Shown piece after piece: positions 40,675 through 49,940 of a DNA stretch of 64,000 nucleotides. How positions within the stretch are numbered: the stretch's first letter is position 1; each line of letters begins with the position of its first letter. Position numbers and translations under genes: made by a program. The stretch is from Xenorhabdus kozodoii. GTDB lineage: Bacteria; Pseudomonadota; Gammaproteobacteria; Enterobacterales; Enterobacteriaceae. The notes beneath the pieces were generated by a model. It had not been told where the DNA came from and did no database searches. It worked only from the letters and a program-made list of their open reading frames with translations. Where the stretch lies: contig NZ_NJCX01000016.1 of NCBI RefSeq assembly GCF_002632875.1, positions 1 through 64,000 on the forward strand, read 5' to 3'.

Positions 40675-41781
40675 TCAGACGTGTTTTTTCCCGAAATGGT
40701 TTTCCGTATCCGTCACTTTTTCTTCAGGTTCAGGAACTTCATTCATCCATGCCAAGAGCAAGCTGTAAGAAACGGCCAGTACAACAGGCCCAATAAATAA
40801 TCCAATGACGCCCAAGGAAAGTATTCCGCCGATGACGCCAGTGAGAATTAATACCATAGGTAAATCAGCCCCAAGACGGATCAGGAAAGGGCGCAGGACA
40901 CCATCCATTGTGGTTAAGACTAAGCTCCAGATAATTAAAATGGTTCCCCAGGTTGTTTCGCCTGTCCAATAAAGCCATGCGATAGAGGGAATGAGAACGA
41001 GCAGAGGCCCAAGCTGGGCGACACAGCATACAAACATGATTACAGTCAATATCGTAGGATAGGGAATGCCGGCAATGGCTAACCCCACTCCGCCTGCGAT
41101 GGCTTGAACCAGCGCCGTTACAACGACACCAAGGGCCACGGCGCGGATAGATCGGGCTGCCAGTAACACGACAGCATCACCGCGTTTATCTGCCAATCGG
41201 ATAGCAAAATGGCGAATACTCAGCATAACCTGTTCACCTTTCCAATACAGTAATACACTGAACATGACCATCAGCGCCAGATGGAAAAGAAAACGTCCCG
41301 CATTGGCTGCCTGGGTAAAAAACCATGTGGCTGTTTTACCAATATAAGGGGGGATTTTGTTGAGAAGCATGTTACTGCCATCGGCAATCAAATCCTGCCA
41401 TTTAAAATAGAGGTTTTCACCAACGACGGGTATCCGATTAAGCCACTCCAATTGTGGAAGTTGGAAGGAGGAAGGGGATTTTGCCCATGCGATCAATGGC
41501 GCGCTGTTTTCCACTAAACTGCTGACAAGTAATGCAATGGGAATAACGAATAGCAAAACTAATAGTAACGTCATGACGGAAACCGCAATCCAGCGTTTTC
41601 CCCATAATCGTTGCTGTATTTTCTCCAATAATGGCCAGGTTGCGATAACCACCATCCCTGACCAAATAAATCCCAGGATAAAAGGACTTAAAACCCAAAA
41701 GCTGGTGGTAATGAGTAATAAAATGAAAAGCAGAGCAAATAAAAGCCTAGGTAAATCTTGGTATGATTGTGATTTTTCCAT
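40675..41781 (-). CDS. ydiK: AI-2E family transporter YdiK
   Basis: 368 residues with about seven to eight helices and a long central loop. The family signature is the C-terminal VVLAVSYSLLLAWM preceded by GLFIGP, plus LGADLPMVLILTGVIGGIL. It resembles E. coli YdiK (370). The family exports or exchanges small solutes such as AI-2; the substrate of YdiK itself is not known. It is divergent from ydiJ and has rprA downstream on the same strand, as in E. coli. Confidence 0.9.
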   Translation of the reverse strand: MEKSQSYQDLPRLLFALLFILLLITTSFWVLSPFILGFIWSGMVVIATWPLLEKIQQRLWGKRWIAVSVMTLLLVLLFVIPIALLVSSLVENSAPLIAWAKSPSSFQLPQLEWLNRIPVVGENLYFKWQDLIADGSNMLLNKIPPYIGKTATWFFTQAANAGRFLFHLALMVMFSVLLYWKGEQVMLSIRHFAIRLADKRGDAVVLLAARSIRAVALGVVVTALVQAIAGGVGLAIAGIPYPTILTVIMFVCCVAQLGPLLVLIPSIAWLYWTGETTWGTILIIWSLVLTTMDGVLRPFLIRLGADLPMVLILTGVIGGILSLGVIGLFIGPVVLAVSYSLLLAWMNEVPEPEEKVTDTENHFGKKHV

Positions 41782-42000
41782 GAAATCATTTCTCAGGTAA
41801 TTAAAAAGAGTATGGTATTGGCAGTAACAATGGTCATTGAATATAACGTTATTTCATTGGTTGCTCAAAATCGATAAATATTGTGATATTGTTGCAAGCC
41901 TGCCTGCTCAGAAAGTCGAAAATGTCTGAGTGATGCTATCCAAGATAGTATAGATAAAGCAATGTTGTGGATACTTATTAGAATAAGGGGCAATTAGCCA

Positions 42001-45000
42001 ATGATCCCACGTATATCACAAGCCCCCCATGTCAGCGAACTGACACAGGACTATTTGATTGCACTGAAAGAAGCTGGCTTTACTGGCGACACAGCCAGTA
42101 GCTATGCTGATAGGCTGACGATGGCGACAGATAACAGTATTTATCAACTGTTACCCCAAGCTGTTGTATTTCCTCGTTCCAGTGCTGATGTTGTACTGCT
42201 GACAAGAGTGGCAGAAGAGGAGCGTTTTAAGACTCTGACATTAACTCCCCGCGGTGGAGGGACTGGCACGAATGGACAATCACTTAACAATGGTATTGTG
42301 GTGGACATGTCCCGCTATATGAACCGTATTCTGGAAATTAATCCAGAACAGGGATGGGTAAGAGTCGAAGCGGGTGTTATCAAAGATCAACTTAATCAAT
42401 ATCTCAAACCATTCGGTTATTTTTTCTCTCCTGAACTTTCAACCAGTAACCGTGCCACGCTAGGCGGCATGATCAATACCGATGCTTCCGGCCAGGGATC
42501 ACTGGTTTATGGCAAAACCTCAGATCACGTACTTGGCGTACGCGCCGTTTTATTGGGCGGGGAGATTTTAGATACCCGTCCTATGGATACAGCATTAGCG
42601 GAATCGATTGCCCAAGAAGAGAGTATCGTTGGTCGTGTTTATAAAACGGTATTGGAACGTTGCCGTGAACAACGGAAATTAATCATTGAGAAGTTCCCTA
42701 AACTCAACAGGTTCCTGACAGGATACGATTTACGCCATGTGTTCAGCGATGATATGCAGTCTTTTGATCTCACCCGTATTTTGACGGGTTCTGAAGGGAC
42801 TCTGGCCTTCATTACCGAGGCGACACTGGATATTACGCCATTACCTAAAGTCAGGCGATTAGTGAATGTCAAATATGACTCTTTTGATTCTGCCCTGCGC
42901 AATGCCCCTTTTATGGTCGAGGCCAAGGCGCTCTCCGTTGAGACGGTAGACTCTAAAGTACTGAATTTGGCGCGTGAGGATATCATCTGGCATTCAGTGA
43001 AAGAATTGATTACTGATGTGCCTGATAAGGATATGCAAGGCCTGAATATTGTCGAATTCAGTGGTAATGATGAGCAGAAAATTGACCAGCAATTACAAGC
43101 GATTTGCTTGCGTCTTGATGAATTGATGGAAAAAAATCAGGCGGGCATTATTGGCTATCAAACATGCCATGATTTGATGGATATTGAGCGTATTTATGCC
43201 ATGCGGAAAAAGGCCGTCGGATTGTTAGGCAACAGTAAAGGTGCCGCTAAGCCCATTCCATTTGTCGAAGATACCTGTGTTCCTCCTCAACACCTTGCCG
43301 ATTATATTGCCGAATTTCGCCAGCTTTTGGATAACCATAAACTGAATTACGGCATGTTTGGACATGTCGATGCGGGGGTTTTGCATGTGCGTCCGGCATT
43401 GGATATGTGTGATCCCCAACAGGAAATGTTGATGAAACAGATTTCTGATGAAGTTGTTCATTTGACGGCCAAGTATGGTGGCCTGTTATGGGGAGAGCAT
43501 GGCAAGGGTTTTCGGGCAGAATATAGCCCCGCCTTTTTTGGTGAGGTCTTGTATAACGAACTGCGTCGAATAAAAGCGGCATTTGACCCGCTTAATCGAC
43601 TGAATCCGGGGAAAATTTGTCCGCCAATTGGGGTAGATGCTCCAATGATAAAAATTGATGCCGCCAAGCGTGGGACTTATGACCGTACTATCCCCGTCAA
43701 TGTCAGGACGACATTTCGCGGGGCAATGGAATGTAATGGTAATGGGTTATGCTTTAATTTCGATGTCAAAAGCCCAATGTGTCCGTCAATGAAAATCAGC
43801 CAGCACCGCATACACTCTCCCAAAGGCAGGGCGACCTTGGTCAGAGAATGGCTACGGCTTTTGACCGAGCAGGGGGTTGAACCCAGGTTATTGGCGCATG
43901 GGCTGGATCAGGCGCGTCCTAGTTTGCGGGGTTTGATTGAAAAGACACGCCATAGCTGGCAGGCGTGGCGAGGTGAATATGATTTTTCACATGAAGTTAA
44001 AGAGGCGATGTCAGGTTGTTTAGCTTGTAAGGCTTGTTCAACACAATGTCCGATCAAGATTGATGTTCCTTCGTTTCGCTCACGCTTCTTAGCGCTGTAT
44101 CACAGCCGTTACTTACGCCCATTACGTGATCATATTGTTGCTAATGTTGAACACAGTACGCCATTAATGGCAAAAGCGCCGCGAGTATTTAATTTTTTTC
44201 TCAAACAACCTTGGGTACAAAAAATCAGCCAGCATACGATTGGTATGGCTGATCTGCCGTTACTCTCCTACCCGACATTGCAGCAGCAACTTGCTGGTCA
44301 TTATGCAGCGAGGACAACGCTGGAACAGTTGGAAGGCTTATCGCCATCACAGCATGCTCAACATGTATTGATCGTTCAGGACCCTTTCACAAGCTACTAC
44401 GATGCAAAAGTCGTCACTGATTTTGTCCTGTTGGCAGAAAAGCTCGGTTATAAACCCGTCTTACTGCCATTTTCACCTAATGGAAAAGCACAACATGTCA
44501 AAGGATTCTTGAATCGGTTTGCCAAAACCGCGGGGAAAACGGCTGATTTCCTGAATCGGATTGCACGCCTGAATATCCCCCTGGTCGGTGTCGACCCTGC
44601 TTTAGTCCTGTGTTATCGGGATGAATATAACGATATTCTCGGTGAACGGAGGGGAAATTTTAACGTTCAGTTGGTACATGAATGGCTAGCCAGTATCCTG
44701 CCGGAAAAAATGTCACCAGCGAAAAACGATGATTCGGTGCCTAAGCATGGCTGGTACTTACTGGGTCACTGTACCGAAGTGACGGCACTCCCCAATAGCG
44801 GTAAACAGTGGGCTGATATCTTCCGCCAGTTTGGTCATCGGTTGGATCATGTCAATGTCGGGTGCTGTGGCATGGCGGGAACCTATGGCCATGAAAAGAA
44901 AAACCGGGAAAGCTCCCTTGGCATTTACAAACTTTCATGGGCTTCAACCCTGAAAAATCTCTCTTCAGAACATTGCCTGAGTACCGGATATTCGTGCCGC

Positions 45001-45072
45001 AGTCAGGTAAAACGCATAGAAGGAAAGTTGCTTAAACATCCATTACAAGCCCTATTGGAGATAATGTCGTGA
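42001..45072 (+). CDS. ydiJ: FAD/Fe-S oxidoreductase YdiJ
   Basis: 1023 residues, close to E. coli YdiJ (1018). An FAD-binding PCMH domain (about 35-240) starts with LTPRGGGTGTNGQSLNNGIV. A D-lactate-dehydrogenase-like cap follows, then a ferredoxin segment with GCLACKACSTQCP (Cys near 672, 675, 678 and 682), and a C-terminal CCG domain containing GCCGMAGTYGHEKKN. A single-polypeptide 2-hydroxyacid dehydrogenase is expected, probably oxidising a D-2-hydroxyacid such as D-2-hydroxyglutarate. It overlaps menI by four bases (GTGA). Confidence 0.92.
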   Translation: MIPRISQAPHVSELTQDYLIALKEAGFTGDTASSYADRLTMATDNSIYQLLPQAVVFPRSSADVVLLTRVAEEERFKTLTLTPRGGGTGTNGQSLNNGIVVDMSRYMNRILEINPEQGWVRVEAGVIKDQLNQYLKPFGYFFSPELSTSNRATLGGMINTDASGQGSLVYGKTSDHVLGVRAVLLGGEILDTRPMDTALAESIAQEESIVGRVYKTVLERCREQRKLIIEKFPKLNRFLTGYDLRHVFSDDMQSFDLTRILTGSEGTLAFITEATLDITPLPKVRRLVNVKYDSFDSALRNAPFMVEAKALSVETVDSKVLNLAREDIIWHSVKELITDVPDKDMQGLNIVEFSGNDEQKIDQQLQAICLRLDELMEKNQAGIIGYQTCHDLMDIERIYAMRKKAVGLLGNSKGAAKPIPFVEDTCVPPQHLADYIAEFRQLLDNHKLNYGMFGHVDAGVLHVRPALDMCDPQQEMLMKQISDEVVHLTAKYGGLLWGEHGKGFRAEYSPAFFGEVLYNELRRIKAAFDPLNRLNPGKICPPIGVDAPMIKIDAAKRGTYDRTIPVNVRTTFRGAMECNGNGLCFNFDVKSPMCPSMKISQHRIHSPKGRATLVREWLRLLTEQGVEPRLLAHGLDQARPSLRGLIEKTRHSWQAWRGEYDFSHEVKEAMSGCLACKACSTQCPIKIDVPSFRSRFLALYHSRYLRPLRDHIVANVEHSTPLMAKAPRVFNFFLKQPWVQKISQHTIGMADLPLLSYPTLQQQLAGHYAARTTLEQLEGLSPSQHAQHVLIVQDPFTSYYDAKVVTDFVLLAEKLGYKPVLLPFSPNGKAQHVKGFLNRFAKTAGKTADFLNRIARLNIPLVGVDPALVLCYRDEYNDILGERRGNFNVQLVHEWLASILPEKMSPAKNDDSVPKHGWYLLGHCTEVTALPNSGKQWADIFRQFGHRLDHVNVGCCGMAGTYGHEKKNRESSLGIYKLSWASTLKNLSSEHCLSTGYSCRSQVKRIEGKLLKHPLQALLEIMS

Positions 45073-45482
45073 TTTGGAAACGTAATATAGATGTCAATAC
45101 ACTGAATCAATTGAATGGTGAGTGTATGGTAAAACATGTCGGGATCGAATTTACCCAGCTGGGTGATGACTTTATCGAAGGGGTAATGCCTGTCGATCAA
45201 CGAACGAAACAACCCTTTGGGATCCTGCATGGTGGAGCCTCTGTCGTATTGGCTGAAACACTCGGCTCAATTGCCGGCTATCTCTGCTCGGAAGGCGAAC
45301 AGAAAGTGGTGGGGATAGAAATTAATGCTAACCACCTTAAATCTGTTCGTGAGGGTAGCGTTAAAGGAATTTGCAAGCCTATCCATCTTGGCCGTTCACA
45401 TCAGGTCTGGCAGATTGATATTTATAATGATCAGCAACAATTATGCTGCACATCCCGCCTGACAACGGCAGTTTTACCTTAG
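45069..45482 (+). CDS. menI: 1,4-dihydroxy-2-naphthoyl-CoA hydrolase MenI
   Basis: 137 residues, GTG start inside the ydiJ stop codon (GTGA). Hot-dog fold with the catalytic Glu in ASVVLAETLGSIAGY, and GLVGIEINANHL-type VVGIEINANHLKSVREG. It removes CoA from 1,4-dihydroxy-2-naphthoyl-CoA in the menaquinone pathway. Length and sequence match E. coli MenI (136). In E. coli the suf operon follows; here ldtE follows after 167 bases. Confidence 0.93.
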   Translation: MIWKRNIDVNTLNQLNGECMVKHVGIEFTQLGDDFIEGVMPVDQRTKQPFGILHGGASVVLAETLGSIAGYLCSEGEQKVVGIEINANHLKSVREGSVKGICKPIHLGRSHQVWQIDIYNDQQQLCCTSRLTTAVLP

Positions 45483-45509
45483 TATTTTCCCCCGCGTTGT
45501 GGTGTTTTT

Positions 45510-45538
45510 GTTCCCGTCAGTATTTGGCTGACGGGAAC
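45510..45538. terminator. Hairpin between menI and ldtE
   Basis: GTTCCCGTCAG and CTGACGGGAAC are perfect 11-bp complements around TATTTGG. No T-run follows on either strand, so it is not a standard terminator. It occupies the place where the suf operon would be. Confidence 0.45.
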
Positions 45539-45649
45539 AGCCGGCCAATATAGCTTCCGCTTTGATTACCGCAAATGCGATAGAATAGTTTTGCAAAATA
45601 GGCTATTAATTAACCACAAACATGCAACTATCATTTTCAGGAAGCACGT

Positions 45650-46693
45650 ATGAAGCGATTTTTACCTGTTATCGGCATGTTCTTGATTGGCATGTTGTCG
45701 TTGAGTGGATTGACTAATATCGCCCATGCTATCGAGTATCCATTGCCTCCTGCTAATAGCCGCCTGATTGGGGTAAATTCTACCTATATTGTGCCCGATG
45801 ATGGGCTTCCACTAGAAGCTATTGCGGCCAAATACCAAATAGGCTTACTGGCGATGTTGGAAGCGAATCCGGGTATTGATCCCTATTTACCTGAGCCTGG
45901 TACGGAATTAATTATTCCATCCCAGATGCTGCTTCCAGACACGCTTCGCCAGGGAATTGTTATCAATCTGGCTGAACTTAGGCTCTACTATTTCCCTGAG
46001 GGAAAAAATGATGTTGTTGTTTACCCTATTGGTATAGGTCAACTTGGGCGTAACACGCCAACCATGACAACATCAGTCAGCCAATTGATCAAGAACCCGA
46101 CATGGACACCAACGGTGAATATCCGCAAGGATTATGCGAGTCGGGGAATTATTTTGCCTGCCGTGATACCCGCAGGTCCAGATAATCCAATGGGGGATTT
46201 TGCCTTACGTTTGGCCGCTGGGCGTGGCGAATATCTGATCCATGGTACAAATGCAAATTTCGGCATTGGGATGCGCGTCAGTTCAGGATGTATTCGCCTG
46301 CGCCCGGATGATATTGAAGATTTGTTTCGTACTGTCCCACGGGGTACGCGCGTTCAGGTCATTAATGAGCCGGTGAAATATACCGTAGAGCCAGATGGTA
46401 AGCGCTATGTGGAAGTTCATCAGCCACTTTCCAATAAAGAGACAGATGATCCACAAACAATGCCGATCCCACGTACTGAAGGTTTGGTCGAGTTCATTAA
46501 TAATCGTGAGACGGATGGGGCTCTTGTTGAACAAGCCATTATCCGTCGTTCAGGCATGCCCGTGCAGATGAATGCCGGGTCGGTGACAAATAGCCAAGCG
46601 GCAAGGCCGATTGAAAATACAGAAGACGCAATTAAACCCGTCAAAATACCGCCATTACATCAACCTGGGCCGATTTATCGACCTGAAACCTGA
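45650..46693 (+). CDS. ldtE: L,D-transpeptidase LdtE (YnhG)
   Basis: 347 residues. Signal peptide 1-27 ending LTNIAHA-IE. A LysM domain (about 42-90) contains DDGLPLEAIAAKYQIGLLAM and NPGIDPYLPEPGTEL. The YkuD domain (about 100-235) has IHGTNANFGIGMRVSSGCIRL; the nucleophile is Cys-214 with His in the HGTN motif. The tail (about 250-347) is Pro-rich. It forms 3-3 cross-links in peptidoglycan or attaches Lpp. It is adjacent to lpp and pykF, as in E. coli. The tail is longer than the E. coli one. Confidence 0.9.
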   Translation: MKRFLPVIGMFLIGMLSLSGLTNIAHAIEYPLPPANSRLIGVNSTYIVPDDGLPLEAIAAKYQIGLLAMLEANPGIDPYLPEPGTELIIPSQMLLPDTLRQGIVINLAELRLYYFPEGKNDVVVYPIGIGQLGRNTPTMTTSVSQLIKNPTWTPTVNIRKDYASRGIILPAVIPAGPDNPMGDFALRLAAGRGEYLIHGTNANFGIGMRVSSGCIRLRPDDIEDLFRTVPRGTRVQVINEPVKYTVEPDGKRYVEVHQPLSNKETDDPQTMPIPRTEGLVEFINNRETDGALVEQAIIRRSGMPVQMNAGSVTNSQAARPIENTEDAIKPVKIPPLHQPGPIYRPET

Positions 46694-46726
46694 CAAATAG
46701 AACTGTGTAGAAAAGTAAAAATAGAA

Positions 46727-46756
46727 ATGGCGTACACGGATAGTACGCCATTTTTT
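46727..46756. terminator. Bidirectional terminator between ldtE and lpp
   Basis: AAATGGCGTAC and GTACGCCATTT pair around ACGGATA, followed by TTTTT on the plus strand. It serves both convergent genes. Confidence 0.8.
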
Positions 46757-46774
46757 ATTAACCCACTATAAAGA

Positions 46775-47011
46775 TTATTTCTTGTATGAGCGAACCTGGT
46801 TATCAAGGCGCTGGTTCGCACGAGCAGCTTCGTCTTTGGCTGATTGCACATCAGAACGAATAGCACTGAGGCCACTGCTCAATTGGTCAACTTTGGAACC
46901 GAGAGTTTGAACCTGAGAGGCAAGTTGTTCAACTTTAGTCGCGCTTGAGCAACCCGCTAACAGGGTGGAAGCCAGAATTACTGCACCAAATACAACTTTA
47001 GTACGATTCAT
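46775..47011 (-). CDS. lpp: Major outer-membrane (Braun) lipoprotein
   Basis: 78 residues from the ATG at 47011, the family length. [21 protein letters not shown] has a perfect lipobox (LLAGC), with mature Cys-21. The rest is a heptad-repeat trimeric coiled coil: [20 protein letters not shown], then [13 protein letters not shown], ending VRSYKK, where the C-terminal Lys is bound to peptidoglycan. The mature part differs from E. coli mainly in the C-terminal half. The 5' UTR contains GCTACTTGGAGATTAAC, as in E. coli lpp. Confidence 0.96.
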   Translation of the reverse strand: MNRTKVVFGAVILASTLLAGCSSATKVEQLASQVQTLGSKVDQLSSGLSAIRSDVQSAKDEAARANQRLDNQVRSYKK

Positions 47012-47048
47012 CACATTACCCTCTAGATTAAGTTAATCTCCAAGTAGC

Positions 47049-47061
47049 CATCTAAGTATTA
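47049..47061 (-). promoter_or_regulatory. lpp promoter -10 and start region
   Basis: The minus strand reads TAATACTTAGATGGCTACTTG: a -10 TAATAC at 47056-47061 and a start near 47049. The E. coli lpp promoter has TAATACTTGTAACGCTAC in the same place. Confidence 0.6.
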
Positions 47062-47416
47062 CACAAACTATTTTAGAAAGAGAATAAAAATTTGCTACGA
47101 AAAAAACCTGCTATTTTTTTATTTCAAAATAAGCCAGTAATTTTTTGGGATATCGACAATAAAAGTGTTGCCAACTCGATGATTTAACCAGAATAATTTT
47201 AACTGTTACGTGAAGTGTATTCCATTTTGCCTGTTTCATCAGAATAAACAACAGTAAGAATTATCTGTTTAATTAATTTAATATTTAAAGGCTAATTGAA
47301 TCAATATTGTTAAATTAACACGAATAATTGTTATATAAAAGATCTATTTTATAAACATAATTAAGTGAAAATAGTAAAATATTATTGTATTAAGCAGCAA
47401 TCTGAAGGAAGGATAT

Positions 47417-47521
47417 TATACCCGTCGCCTTTCAAGATGCGTCTTATATCTCCCCGCTACGCGGGGAGATATAAGCACTCTCATTGGCTTGCAAACTGCA
47501 ACTTGAAGTTGGATTGATATA
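47417..47521 (+). repeat. Palindromic intergenic repeat, copy D
   Basis: 105 bp, same orientation as copy B: TATACCCGTCGCC, TTCAAGATGCGTC, core ATATCTCCCCGC and GCGGGGAGATAT around TAC, TTGCAAACTGCAACTTGAAG on the right. The right end reads GATATA instead of GGTATA. It lies 139 bases before the pykF stop side. Confidence 0.9.
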
Positions 47522-47609
47522 GGCCGTAACATTGATCATGAAAATGGGTTGTAAAGAAATATAAGAAGCCCAATTTGCATAATAAAAATTTAGGCTTCTT
47601 TATGATTAT

Positions 47610-47634
47610 CAGCACTGCCCAACTTGGGCAGTGC
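47610..47634 (-). terminator. pykF terminator
   Basis: AGCACTGCCC and GGGCAGTGCT pair with a short loop, 25 bases after the pykF stop. A second hairpin AAGAAGCC/GGCTTCTT lies at about 47564-47600, with T-rich sequence between. Confidence 0.6.
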
Positions 47635-47659
47635 TATTTTATTGATGGTTTACTGAGTC

Positions 47660-49069
47660 TTACAGCACATGGACAGAAGAGGTGTTGGTTGTGCCACTGG
47701 GTACTAATGCACCGGATATCATGACAACGGCTTCCCCTTTGTTTGCCATACCACTTGCTAATGCAGCTTCTTTACCGATACGGTAAAAATCATCGGTAGA
47801 AGCGATTTCTTTGACAACCAGAGTGGAAACACCCTTGACCAGCAGCAATTGACGAGCAGTGATCTCATTAGTTGTCAACGCAAGGATCGGTGCGTTAGGG
47901 AAATATTTGCGGATAGATCTCGCCGACTTACCACCATAAGTTGCCACGACAATCAGCGGGGCTGCCAGTTTTTCTGCAATTTCAACCGCACCACGGCATA
48001 CCGCTTCGGTAACACGCAGTTTCTGGGTTCGGGTATTCTCAATTCGGCTGCCCATAACGCGATCTGTACGTTCACAGATGGTTGCCATGATAGAAACGGC
48101 TTCAACAGGATATTTTCCTTTCGCACTTTCACCAGAAAGCATCACTGCATCTGTGCCGTCTAAAATGGCGTTAGCAACGTCACCGGCTTCGGCACGGGTA
48201 GGGCGGGGGTTTTTGATCATGGAATCCAGCATTTGGGTTGCAGTGATAACAACCTTACGAGCGGCATTACATTTTTCGATCATCATTTTTTGCGCGAAGA
48301 TGACTTCTTCTACCGGGATCTCAACACCCAGATCACCACGGGCAACCATGATACCATCAGAGGCTTCGAGAATTTCATCGAAGTTATTCAGGCCTTCCTG
48401 ATTTTCGATTTTGGAAATGATTTGGATATGTTCGCCGCCATGAGCTTTCAGGTGCTCACGGATCTCCAATACGTCAGAGCGTTTACGGATGAAAGAGGCG
48501 GCGACAAAATCTACGCCTTGTTCACAACCGAAGATCAAATCTTGTTTATCTTTTTCTGCCAGTGCAGGTAAGTTGATGGAAACATTTGGCAGGTTAACGC
48601 CTTTGTTTTCGCCCAAATCACCGTTGTTCAATACCTCACAGATGACTTCAGTCGCGGTTGTTTCTTTCACTGTCATGGCGATCAAACCATCATCAACCAA
48701 TATGGTGTTTCCTGGTTTCAGATCTTCTGACAATCCAGCATAAGTCACGGCGACGCGCTCTCGATTGCCGATAACAGATTTATCTGTGGTAAAGGTGAAA
48801 ATTTGACCCGCAGTGAGGGAGACATCATTACCCTCTTCCAGTTTCATGGTACGGATTTCAGGGCCTTTAGTATCCAGCAAGATTGCTGCTTTTTTGCCGG
48901 TTTTCGCGACGACTGCGCGAATGTTTTTAATGCGCTGGCCATGCTCTTCGTAGTCACCGTGAGAAAAGTTCAGGCGCATTACATTCATACCTGCACTCAG
49001 CAGTTCGGTCAATTTCTCTTCGGATTCTGTCTTCGGCCCGATGGTACAAACAATTTTAGTTTTTTTCAT
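47660..49069 (-). CDS. pykF: Pyruvate kinase I
   Basis: 469 residues, type I (fructose-1,6-bisphosphate-activated) enzyme. [34 protein letters not shown], the catalytic Lys in [15 protein letters not shown], and [12 protein letters not shown]. It converts phosphoenolpyruvate and ADP to pyruvate and ATP. Its stop codon is 24 bases from the terminator. A Cra site lies 240 bases upstream. Gene order ldtE-lpp-pykF as in E. coli. Confidence 0.96.
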   Translation of the reverse strand: MKKTKIVCTIGPKTESEEKLTELLSAGMNVMRLNFSHGDYEEHGQRIKNIRAVVAKTGKKAAILLDTKGPEIRTMKLEEGNDVSLTAGQIFTFTTDKSVIGNRERVAVTYAGLSEDLKPGNTILVDDGLIAMTVKETTATEVICEVLNNGDLGENKGVNLPNVSINLPALAEKDKQDLIFGCEQGVDFVAASFIRKRSDVLEIREHLKAHGGEHIQIISKIENQEGLNNFDEILEASDGIMVARGDLGVEIPVEEVIFAQKMMIEKCNAARKVVITATQMLDSMIKNPRPTRAEAGDVANAILDGTDAVMLSGESAKGKYPVEAVSIMATICERTDRVMGSRIENTRTQKLRVTEAVCRGAVEIAEKLAAPLIVVATYGGKSARSIRKYFPNAPILALTTNEITARQLLLVKGVSTLVVKEIASTDDFYRIGKEAALASGMANKGEAVVMISGALVPSGTTNTSSVHVL

Positions 49070-49307
49070 GACAATCTATCTACTGATTTAATGGATTAAA
49101 AGAGTGAATCACTAGCCATTACATTAACACTTATGCCAACATCATCTGATGTTTTGAGTTGCGCAAATAATGGAAAACGGATAGCAATAGAAAATGGATA
49201 GCAGTAAGCGTCAAATGGTTTTTCAGCGTGAAGTTGGGTCTATGCAGATATGCGGGTTTAGTTCGACTAATCATCTGTAATTTTTTCTGGATTCGGTAAA
49301 TAAACCG

Positions 49308-49321
49308 GCTGAAACCATTCA
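49308..49321 (-). promoter_or_regulatory. Cra (FruR) operator upstream of pykF
   Basis: GCTGAAACCATTCA differs from the Cra consensus GCTGAAWCGNTTCA at one or two positions. It is about 240 bases upstream of pykF, whose E. coli counterpart is Cra-repressed. The rest of 49070-49585 shows no gene. Confidence 0.6.
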
Positions 49322-49585
49322 ACTTATGACATAAGCGTATTATAGAGACTAATTTCTGTGAAATGAATCAAAAAATAGCACTTGAAAAGATTTCTATACA
49401 GAAAGGGGGCGATAGCCGTAGCTCATGGTTAAAGAAATCAGACAGTTGTTGCGCAAACAAAATGCCATTGGATTTTTAGTGAGTTGTTAGCATGAGTCAA
49501 AAATGAGTTTATGAACAGAGAGAGCATTGTACTGAAAGAGATAGGTTTGATGAGATAAAGGAAAATTGAAACGGCGAATTTGATA

Positions 49586-49662
49586 TGGTGCGTCCGAGTG
49601 GACTCGAACCACCGACCCCCACCATGTCAAGGTGGTGCTCTAACCAACTGAGCTACGGACGC
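49586..49662 (-). tRNA. valW: tRNA-Val (anticodon GAC), copy 1
   Basis: 77 nt with encoded CCA. Acceptor stem GCGTCCG/CGGACGC, D arm with AGCTCAGTTGGTTAGAGC, anticodon stem CCACC/GGTGG with loop TTGACAT (anticodon GAC), T arm GGTTCGAGTCC. Identical in sequence to copy 2, 32 bases away. The pair corresponds to E. coli valV-valW, and lies next to mdtK, as there; which copy is which is arbitrary. Confidence 0.97.
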
Positions 49663-49694
49663 ACATAGAATTGTTTTCTTGTCAACCGGATATT

Positions 49695-49771
49695 TGGTGC
49701 GTCCGAGTGGACTCGAACCACCGACCCCCACCATGTCAAGGTGGTGCTCTAACCAACTGAGCTACGGACGC
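49695..49771 (-). tRNA. valV: tRNA-Val (anticodon GAC), copy 2
   Basis: 77 nt, the same sequence as copy 1, including CCA. The two are tandem on the minus strand and are probably co-transcribed. Confidence 0.97.
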
Positions 49772-49940
49772 AATCTAAATTTACGCGGCTGACAACGGGA
49801 ACGAATATTAACGGGCACTGGGCCTTCTGGCAAGGGGAAAAATGCAAATTCTTGTTCAACTGCTCGCATTTACATCTTTTTGCATGAATTCGCAGCTTTT
49901 CCCCTTGAACCTACCACTTAGTATATTGAAATGTATTAAA

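Noticed and set aside
43247-43582. Minus-strand frame inside ydiJ
   Set aside because: Shadow of the conserved ydiJ FAD/cap coding sequence.
45510-45538. Trace of the lost suf operon
   Set aside because: The 29-bp hairpin shows no suf coding similarity; it is only a hairpin at the site.
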